Of a DNA stretch of 64,000 bases, positions 57,909-64,000 are shown piece after piece. Each line of letters begins with the position of its first letter. Position 1 is the first letter of the stretch. Made by a program: the position numbers and the translations under genes. Source of the stretch: Erwinia pyri (GTDB lineage: Bacteria; Pseudomonadota; Gammaproteobacteria; Enterobacterales; Enterobacteriaceae); assembly GCF_030758455.1 (NCBI RefSeq), contig NZ_CP132353.1:3906001-3970000 (forward strand), read 5' to 3'. The notes under the pieces were generated by a model, which was not told the DNA's origin, did not search any database, and was given only the letters and a program-made list of their open reading frames with translations.

Positions 57909-58658
57909 CTATAAATGCTGCTTATAAAAGGCCGTTATCGCCGTCAGCGCAGGCGGGGTGATGCGATGCCCGACGCCCTGCTCGGTAATAAATGTCAGAT
58001 TTGCATCGAGCTTCGCTTCACGCAGCGCTTTTTCTAACCTGAAGCTTTCTGCCGCTGGCACCACCTCGTCCGCTTCGCCGTGCCAGACCAGCAGAGGCCG
58101 GTTGGCGATCTTGTCCAGCTGTTCGCTGATATCATAACTCGCCAGCGGCGCCATTCTTTCAGCAATCTCTTGTTTCTGCTGCGGCGTTTTTGCCTCCAGC
58201 GGAGGAAACAGCGTCTGTGACAGCGACATGAAATAGCCCGAACCCATCATACAGGCCACGCTGGTAATATGAGCGTATCGCGCCATCGCCCCCAGTGCGG
58301 TCATGCCGCCCATTGACGCGCCCGCTACCGCAAATCGCCCCTCTTCCACCAGCTGTTGTTCGCGTAACGCCTCCTCAATGATCGCTACTTCATCAATATT
58401 GCTTTTGAGGATCTCCCAGAAACGGGTCAGCCTTAATTCTGTGTCGCCGTTGAAGCGTGAGCCATGCATATCTGCATCAGGCATAACTACGCGAAACCCT
58501 GCCTTTGCCAGTGCAACGGCAAAATAGGCGTAGACCTCTTTCGAGGAGGCAAATCCGTGCCAGAAAACAAGGGTGGGCAGCGGCGTAGAGCGTTTCCCTG
58601 TTGGCGTGGCGTGCAGACACTCAATGCCTGCAAAAGAGTCCGTCGCTATCTCAATCAT
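57909..58658 (-). CDS. yjfP: Alpha/beta-hydrolase esterase YjfP
   Basis: A 249-residue carboxylesterase of the dienelactone-hydrolase-like group. The nucleophile elbow is GASMGG, with VFWHGF as oxyanion strand, Asp in HGEADEVVPA and His in GVGHRITPPAL. E. coli YjfP has esterase activity on short acyl and sugar esters. No close partner gene. Confidence 0.93.
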   Translation of the reverse strand: MIEIATDSFAGIECLHATPTGKRSTPLPTLVFWHGFASSKEVYAYFAVALAKAGFRVVMPDADMHGSRFNGDTELRLTRFWEILKSNIDEVAIIEEALREQQLVEEGRFAVAGASMGGMTALGAMARYAHITSVACMMGSGYFMSLSQTLFPPLEAKTPQQKQEIAERMAPLASYDISEQLDKIANRPLLVWHGEADEVVPAAESFRLEKALREAKLDANLTFITEQGVGHRITPPALTAITAFYKQHL

Positions 58659-58758
58659 TAAGCCTCCGGTTGAGAGAAGGTGGCGATGAGGGGCCAGCTC
58701 AAAAGCTGGGATTTGAGTTTATTCGCTAAATGGTTGCCCTGCTCACAAAATTAAAAAT

Positions 58759-58785
58759 TAAATGTTTCATGAATGTTGCCGTTAA
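58759..58785 (+). promoter_or_regulatory. Sigma-28 promoter for the Cache chemoreceptor
   Basis: TAAATGTT, 11-base spacer, GCCGTTAA: close to the FliA consensus TAAAGTTT-N11-GCCGATAA, with the right spacing. It lies 37-63 bp before the ATG of the chemoreceptor gene. Confidence 0.75.
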
Positions 58786-58821
58786 CCGATTCAACCCCCC
58801 TAAAAAAATAACAGGTCATCC

Positions 58822-60756
58822 ATGAAAAATTTCTCATTCCGGCGCTGGAGCCTTGGCGTAAAGCTCTCGGTGATCACCTCGCTCAGTGTCGCTATGCTTT
58901 TACTTATTCTGACGTTAGCCTTAACGCACAATGCCGCTAAGCAACTGCAAACGTTAACCCAGGAAAATATGGATAACCAGGTCAGCGGTATTGGCGATAT
59001 GGCGGCCATGTTCAACAGTACGCTTAGCGAAGAGGTGGCCAACTATACGGCGCTCTTCCAGAGTTTTTTGCCCAAACGTTTTACCCTGGATGAAACGCAG
59101 CAGATTGCCATTGGCGCAGAACAGACGCCAACCCTGCGCGCAGGCCTGAAAACCCTGAACCTGGATCAGGTGCTGGTGGATGACTTCCAGCAGCGCACCG
59201 GCGCCATCTCCACGATTTTCGTGCGTACGGGCGACGACTTTATGCGTATCTCCACCTCGCTACGTAAAGAGGATGGCGAGCGTGCCATCGGCACCCGCCT
59301 GGATCACGCCAGCCCGGCCTGGAAACGTGTCCAGAAAGGAGAAATTTATCAGGGCGTAAGCATGCTCTTTGGCAAGCGCTATATCACGCAGTATCAGCCG
59401 GTGACGGATGCCAGCGGTAAAGTTATCGGTATTCTGTTTGTTGGCGTCGATATCAGCAAACAGTATGCCGAAATCCGGCAAAAAGTGCTGGATAAGAAGC
59501 TGGGTGAAACCGGGCATTTTGTGGTGCTGGATAACGCTGAAGGCAAAAACCACGGTAAATTTGTTTTCCATCCTTCCGAAGAAGGAAAAACGCCGCGCTG
59601 GTCAGAAGCATTACAGCAGCAGCTGCTGAGCACCCCTGCCGGTATGGTGGAAGCGCCTGATGAAAATGGCTCGACGCAGATCATGACCTGGCATCAGCTG
59701 CCTGAGTGGAACTGGGTTATTCTGGGCGAAGTGAACAAATCGAGCCTGCTGGCGCCGATTGAGCACACCCGCGATCTGTTCCTGATGATTGGCGCCGCGC
59801 TGGTGCTGGTGTTCGCGCTCGGCTTTGTGATCACCACCCGTAGCTGGGTCAGCAAGCCGCTGCAGGAAGTCATTGAGCTGGCCCGGCATTATGCCGCTGG
59901 CAACCTGCTGGCCACGCTGAATACCCGTCGTCATGATGAGGTGGGCCAGTTGATTATCGCCATCAACGGAATTGGTGACGGACTGGAGCAGATTGTCGCT
60001 CAGGTGCGTGAAGCCGCACAGGAGATCAGCACCGGTACCGATGCCATTGCGCTGAGTAGTGAGAATATCAGCGAACAGATCTCCCGTCAGGCCAGTAGCG
60101 TGGAAGAAACCTCAGCCAGCATGGAGCAGCTTAGCGCGACGGTGGCACAGAACGCGGCCAACGTCTCTCAGGCTCTGACGCTGGTAGATGAAGCAGCCTC
60201 AGCGGTGAGCAATGGTGGCGAAACCGTGTCGCGCTCGGTGGTAACCATGACCGATATCAAGAGCGCCTCACAGAGCATTGCTGACATCACGCATGTGATT
60301 GAGTCTATCGCTTTCCAGACCAATATTCTGGCGCTTAACGCAGCCGTTGAAGCCGCACGCGCGGGCGAACACGGTAAAGGTTTTGCCGTGGTAGCGGCAG
60401 AAGTCCGGGCGCTGGCCCAGCGCAGTGCGCAGGCGGCAAAAGAGATTGACGGATTAATCGAAAACTCGCTGAGCAAAGTGGTGCAGGGTCACGATCTCTC
60501 CGAGCAAACGCGTCAGGCGATGGAAGATATTGTCGGGCGCATCGGGCAGGTTAAAGTGCTGATGAGTGAAATAAACGTCGCCTCGAAAGAGCAGTCTGCC
60601 GGCATCGGCCAGGTGAACATTGCCATGAACCAGATAGGCCATGCCACGCACCAGAACACCGAGCTGGTCTCCACCTCCGAGGCAACGGCGCAGGAGCTGA
60701 GTCGCAAAGGTCATCATCTGACGGAGCTGGTCAGCGTATTTACGCTTAAAGGCTAA
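58822..60756 (+). CDS. Methyl-accepting chemotaxis protein with Cache sensor
   Basis: A 644-residue chemoreceptor: TM1 about 15-37, a large periplasmic Cache-type domain (about 40-310) with [19 protein letters not shown] and [16 protein letters not shown]2 about 317-337, HAMP, and a signalling domain with the conserved tip [21 protein letters not shown]. The ligand is unknown; Cache 3/Cache 2 fusions often sense organic acids. The C-terminus is VSVFTLKG without the CheR pentapeptide. Confidence 0.92.
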   Translation: MKNFSFRRWSLGVKLSVITSLSVAMLLLILTLALTHNAAKQLQTLTQENMDNQVSGIGDMAAMFNSTLSEEVANYTALFQSFLPKRFTLDETQQIAIGAEQTPTLRAGLKTLNLDQVLVDDFQQRTGAISTIFVRTGDDFMRISTSLRKEDGERAIGTRLDHASPAWKRVQKGEIYQGVSMLFGKRYITQYQPVTDASGKVIGILFVGVDISKQYAEIRQKVLDKKLGETGHFVVLDNAEGKNHGKFVFHPSEEGKTPRWSEALQQQLLSTPAGMVEAPDENGSTQIMTWHQLPEWNWVILGEVNKSSLLAPIEHTRDLFLMIGAALVLVFALGFVITTRSWVSKPLQEVIELARHYAAGNLLATLNTRRHDEVGQLIIAINGIGDGLEQIVAQVREAAQEISTGTDAIALSSENISEQISRQASSVEETSASMEQLSATVAQNAANVSQALTLVDEAASAVSNGGETVSRSVVTMTDIKSASQSIADITHVIESIAFQTNILALNAAVEAARAGEHGKGFAVVAAEVRALAQRSAQAAKEIDGLIENSLSKVVQGHDLSEQTRQAMEDIVGRIGQVKVLMSEINVASKEQSAGIGQVNIAMNQIGHATHQNTELVSTSEATAQELSRKGHHLTELVSVFTLKG

Positions 60757-60805
60757 ACTCTGTGGGATAGTTTACACTTTTAGCTATCCCACTGGAGGAG
60801 CCGCC

Positions 60806-61129
60806 ATGAGCCGTGTAGTCATCTTGCTGTTAGTTTTGCTGACCGCTGGTTGTAGCCAGCTTAAAACGAAACCTGAATCGCCGCCGCCGCCCACTTCACA
60901 GGCACAGGAGGTCAACCGCGCGCAAAGCCTGAACCTCACAAAGCTTGGCTCCATCACCGTTAATGAACGGGGATCGCCAGACGATGCGGAACGGGCGATA
61001 GCGGCTAAAGCCAACCAGGCTGGCGCAAGCTACTACTACATTCAGATGATCAGCGAAACCGTGATGCCGGGACTCTGGTACGCCAGCGCGATTCTTTACG
61101 GTCCTTCAACCACCGGCAGCGCGCAGTAG
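60806..61129 (+). CDS. bsmA: Biofilm peroxide-resistance lipoprotein BsmA
   Basis: A 107-residue lipoprotein with lipobox LLTAGC and a DUF1471 (YhcN/BhsA) domain: LTKLGSITVNERGSPDDAERAIAAKANQAGASYYYI. E. coli BsmA (YjfO) affects biofilm stress resistance. GGAGGAGCC lies upstream. Its 3' end overlaps the convergent aidB by 24 bases. Confidence 0.9.
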   Translation: MSRVVILLLVLLTAGCSQLKTKPESPPPPTSQAQEVNRAQSLNLTKLGSITVNERGSPDDAERAIAAKANQAGASYYYIQMISETVMPGLWYASAILYGPSTTGSAQ

Positions 61130-62734
61130 CAGGCGCGCGGCTACGCTTTCCGGCACGCGCGCGTGGCCTCTGGCATCGAGCATCTGGCGGCACCATGCGT
61201 CCGCCAGACCCGGTTCCAGATGCGTCATCACCTGCGCGCCGCAGGCAAGAGCAAACAGCGCTTCACACAGGCTTCTGGCCTGCGCCTCCTGTGGCTTACG
61301 CAGCCAAAGTTTTGTCTGCCGCCACAGTCTGTCGTAATGACGATTCTGCCCTTTCACCGCGTCAAATTCCGTGCAGAGCATCTCCATGACGCCCGGCTGC
61401 CTGGCCACTACGCGCAGCACATCCAGACACATCACATTTCCTGAGCCTTCCCAGATGCTGTTTACCGGCATTTCACGATAGAGGCGCGGCAGCTCGCTCT
61501 CTTCGCAATAGCCGATGCCGCCCAGCACCTCCATCGACTCGGCAACAAAAGCGCTGCCTCGTTTGCAGACCACATACTTGGCTGCAGGCGTAAACAGGCG
61601 GCTGAAAACTTTCTCCTGTTCACTTTTATCAAACGACCAGGCGCGGGCAAGGCGCATCAGCATGGCAGTCTGCCCTTCCAGCATCAAAGCCTGAGAAGAT
61701 AAAACCTGTCTCATAAGCGGCTGATCCACCAGATTTTTGCCCAGCACCTGGCGCTGATGCGCATGATAAAGCGCGACCGAGAAGGCCCGTCGCATCATTG
61801 CATGGCTGCCCAGCACGCAATCGAAGCGGGTATAGCCGCCCATTTTCAGGATCTGACGAATGCCCTCCCCCTCTTCGCCAAGCAGCCAGCCGCTGGCATT
61901 AAAAAACTCCACCTCGCTGCTGGCGTTGGAGCGGTTACCCAGCTTCTCCTTCAGCCGTTCAATATGCACCGCATTTCTTTCGCCGCCGGGCAGCAGGCGC
62001 GGCATGAAAAAGCAGGATAAACCGCCTTTCGCCTGCGCCAGCACCAGGTGAGCATCACTTTGTGGTACCGAGAAGAACCATTTGTGCCCGGTAAGGTGAT
62101 AGCACTCGCCATTGCCGCGCGAGGCGGCTGGTTCCGCCCGGGTGGTATTACTCAGCACATCCGTACCGCCCTGCTTCTCGGTCATTCCCATGCCGATCAA
62201 CAGCCCTTTCTTCAGCGGCGCTTCCTGCAAATGCGCATCGTAGCGATCCGAAAGCAGCGGCTTCAGCCACGACTGAAAAGGCGCGGGAAGATGCTTTTGC
62301 AACAGAGGAATTGCCCCGAAGGTCATGGTGATGGGGCAAAGGCTGCCCGCCTCAACCTGCCCATGGACGATAAAACGGGCGGCGCGGGCCACAAAGGCCG
62401 CTTCGGGCGCATTTTCCTGCCAGGGAAGGTTATGGACGCGATTGGCGCACAATCCCTGCATCAGCAAATGCCAGGCAGGATGAAAACGCACCTCATCCAG
62501 CCGTTCGCCTCTGGGGTCGAAACGCAGCAGCTCAGGCGGAGAAACGTTCGCCAGCCGCCCTAATTCCAGTGATTCTGCACTGCCCAACTGCTGCCCGACA
62601 GAAGCGAGCAGATCGAGATCCCAGCCAGCCCCTTCACGCAGTACGGCCTCGCGCAGCGGCGTATCAGAGAGAAACAGATTGCTGTTTGCCAGAGAGAGAG
62701 GTTGATTAAAAACGGTATGGGTTTTCCACTCCAT
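61106..62734 (-). CDS. aidB: Acyl-CoA dehydrogenase-like protein AidB
   Basis: A 542-residue flavoprotein of the acyl-CoA dehydrogenase superfamily, part of the adaptive response to alkylation in E. coli; it binds DNA and FAD. Signatures TMTFGAIPLLQ, GMGMTEKQGGTDVLSNTT, KWFFSVPQSDAHLVLA and REMPVNSIWEGSGNVMCLD are intact. The start at 62734 fits E. coli MHWQTHTVFNQP. Whether an Ada box is present was not resolved. Confidence 0.95.
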   Translation of the reverse strand: MEWKTHTVFNQPLSLANSNLFLSDTPLREAVLREGAGWDLDLLASVGQQLGSAESLELGRLANVSPPELLRFDPRGERLDEVRFHPAWHLLMQGLCANRVHNLPWQENAPEAAFVARAARFIVHGQVEAGSLCPITMTFGAIPLLQKHLPAPFQSWLKPLLSDRYDAHLQEAPLKKGLLIGMGMTEKQGGTDVLSNTTRAEPAASRGNGECYHLTGHKWFFSVPQSDAHLVLAQAKGGLSCFFMPRLLPGGERNAVHIERLKEKLGNRSNASSEVEFFNASGWLLGEEGEGIRQILKMGGYTRFDCVLGSHAMMRRAFSVALYHAHQRQVLGKNLVDQPLMRQVLSSQALMLEGQTAMLMRLARAWSFDKSEQEKVFSRLFTPAAKYVVCKRGSAFVAESMEVLGGIGYCEESELPRLYREMPVNSIWEGSGNVMCLDVLRVVARQPGVMEMLCTEFDAVKGQNRHYDRLWRQTKLWLRKPQEAQARSLCEALFALACGAQVMTHLEPGLADAWCRQMLDARGHARVPESVAARLLLRAAGG

Positions 62735-62813
62735 TGCGGCATCCTTTTCATTAACACAACACACAGTGAGTATGCGTGACAGAGCAGAACTGGCGAGGAA
62801 AAGAGGGGGAATT

Positions 62814-62834
62814 CGGGGCGCAGGTCACGCCCCG
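62814..62834 (-). terminator. Hairpin after rlmB
   Basis: CGGGGCG (62814-62820) pairs with CGCCCCG (62828-62834); the minus strand then reads AATTCCCCCTCTTTTCC, a weak T tract. Confidence 0.5.
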
Positions 62835-62840
62835 GAACGC

Positions 62841-63575
62841 TTACTTACGGCGCTGGCGCACCGCTTCATACAGGCAAACACCCGTAGCAACAGAGACGTT
62901 CAGAGAAGAGACGCTGCCCGCCATCGGGATACTGATCAGCTCATCACAGTGCTCGCGGGTGAGACGGCGCATACCTTCGCCCTCTGCGCCCATCACCAGC
63001 GCCATCGGGCCGGTCATTTTGCTCTGATAGAGGTCGTGATCGGCTTCGCCCGCGGTCCCGACGATCCACACGTTCGCTTCCTGCAGAACACGCATGGTTC
63101 TGGCCAGATTCGTTACGCGGATCAGGGGAACATTTTCCGCCGCGCCGCTGGCAACTTTTTTCGCCGTGGCATTCAGCTGGGCAGAACGATCGCGTGGGAC
63201 GATAACCGCGTGAACGCCAGCGGCATCAGCGCTACGCAGGCAGGCGCCCAGGTTATGCGGATCGGTAATGCCATCCAGAATCAGCAGGAACGGCGACTCC
63301 AGGCTCTCCAGCAGAGCCGGCAGGTCGTTTTCCTGATACTGACGGCCAGGCTTCACGCGGGCCACGATGCCCTGATGCACGCCCCCTTCTACCTGGCTGT
63401 CCAGCCACTGGCGGTTAGCCATCTGCACCACAATGCCCTGCGCTTCCAGCTCTTTTACCAGCGGCTGCAGACGTTTATCATCACGTCCTTTCAGGATAAA
63501 CACTTCCTGAAAACGTTGAGGATCGCTATCCAGCAGCGCCTTTACGGCGTGGATCCCAAATACAATTTCACTCAT
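62841..63575 (-). CDS. rlmB: 23S rRNA (guanosine2251-2'-O)-methyltransferase RlmB
   Basis: A SPOUT-class methyltransferase of 244 residues acting on G2251 in the P-loop of 23S rRNA. N-terminal L30e-like substrate-binding domain; C-terminal knot with [26 protein letters not shown] and [18 protein letters not shown]. The ATG at 63575 is the family start. Downstream of rnr, as in E. coli. Confidence 0.96.
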   Translation of the reverse strand: MSEIVFGIHAVKALLDSDPQRFQEVFILKGRDDKRLQPLVKELEAQGIVVQMANRQWLDSQVEGGVHQGIVARVKPGRQYQENDLPALLESLESPFLLILDGITDPHNLGACLRSADAAGVHAVIVPRDRSAQLNATAKKVASGAAENVPLIRVTNLARTMRVLQEANVWIVGTAGEADHDLYQSKMTGPMALVMGAEGEGMRRLTREHCDELISIPMAGSVSSLNVSVATGVCLYEAVRQRRK

Positions 63576-63731
63576 TGATCGGTTACTCAGTTGGTCTTTA
63601 TGCGCGTGCGGAACGGGGTCCATCATGCGTTGTAGAGAGGGGCAGAAAGATCTCTGCCCCCTGGTAATTCTCTGGCTCACAGCACGCGAAACGCTCGCCC
63701 CCTGTGGCCAGGGCTTAAGCGCTACTTATGC

Positions 63732-64000
63732 TCAGGCCGGATTATCCGTTTTTTTCTTTGGCGCACGGCGTGAACGGCTGCCAGAGGTGCTTTTACGGTT
63801 TCTGTCCGCAGGCTTTCTCGGTTTTTTCTCTTTTTTGGCTCCCGCCTCAGCGCTGGCGTCATTGGCCTTCGGCTCACGGAAAGCGCTGTCCGGCTCAAAA
63901 TTGCCTTTTCGCGGTGCCTGACGACGTTTGCCGCTGTTAGCGGAGCCGCCTTTCTTGGCACGGTCGCGCTCTGTTTTGCCTTCGCCACGCGGTTTACGGC
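63732..64000 (-). CDS. rnr: Ribonuclease R, C-terminal tail only
   Basis: The minus-strand frame from the window edge to a TGA at 63732-63734 reads as the lysine- and arginine-rich tail of RNase R; the motif NFEPDSAFR is shared with E. coli Rnr, and it is followed by a run of AKKEKKPRKPADRNRKSTS-type basic sequence. Catalytic RNB and S1 domains lie outside the window. An overlapping longer-looking frame starting near 63988 is a shadow. Confidence 0.9.
   Translation of the reverse strand, partial: RKPRGEGKTERDRAKKGGSANSGKRRQAPRKGNFEPDSAFREPKANDASAEAGAKKEKKPRKPADRNRKSTSGSRSRRAPKKKTDNPA

Noticed and set aside
63722..63988. 88-residue basic frame at the window end
   Set aside because: The neighbouring frame continues to the window edge and carries the RNase R NFEPDSAFR motif, so this one is a shadow.

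Overview
The window is chromosomal DNA of an enterobacterium. Gene content, order and protein identity follow Escherichia coli closely in several blocks: rlmG-ygjP, ygjR-alx-sstT, yqjA-mzrA-yqjCDEKFG-yhaJK, rsmI-lpoA-yraN-diaA-dolP, tldE-darP-mpl-fbp, ppa-ytfP-tamBA-paeA-ytfKJ-cysQ-cpdB-fklB-ytfB, rplI-rpsR-priB-rpsF, and bsmA-aidB-rlmB-rnr. These blocks are joined differently from E. coli, and the base composition and protein sequences suggest an Erwiniaceae-type member (Erwinia/Pantoea relatives). The genus is an inference. All product names come from remembered family sequences and motifs, because no database search was possible.

Layout. 1-11 kb: a truncated PgeF-like protein, the rRNA methyltransferase RlmG, a YgjP metalloprotein, a ClC chloride protein with CBS domains, YgjR, the Alx manganese exporter behind a yybP-ykoY-type leader, the serine/threonine symporter SstT, and uxaB-uxaA for hexuronate catabolism. 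11.6-18.6 kb: the envelope-stress and membrane group yqjA-mzrA-yqjCDEK, then yqjF, yqjG, yhaJ, yhaK and a shortened YecA-like protein. 18.7-24 kb: rnpB on the minus strand, followed by tandem copies of its own 3' end and terminator, then rsmI and the divergent lpoA-yraN-diaA-dolP group.

24-33 kb is the accessory region. Ten genes on the minus strand encode, in transcription order: a small PRD-domain protein, a glycine-rich SFCGS protein, DUF4312, two multi-span membrane proteins (DUF4311 and DUF4310), an amidohydrolase/deacetylase, a PLP-dependent glucosaminate-6-phosphate ammonia-lyase-like enzyme, a KDPG-type aldolase, an exported lactonase-fold beta-propeller, and a BglG-type regulator with PRD, EIIB and EIIA domains. 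The cluster reads as an uptake and catabolic system for an amino-sugar acid or related lactone, with an unassigned transporter. It is preceded by a perfect 20-bp palindrome. This is the best candidate in the window for a poorly described system.

33-64 kb is mostly core: cytochrome b562, TldE, DarP, Mpl, Fbp, a chemoreceptor with a sigma-28-like promoter, an LprI-like protein, Ppa, a DUF29 gene lying between two copies of one terminator, the TamAB envelope machine, PaeA, YtfK, YtfJ, CysQ, CpdB, FklB, YtfB, the S6-PriB-S18-L9 operon, a small secreted protein, YjfP, a second chemoreceptor with a good sigma-28 promoter, BsmA, AidB, RlmB and the 3' end of rnr.
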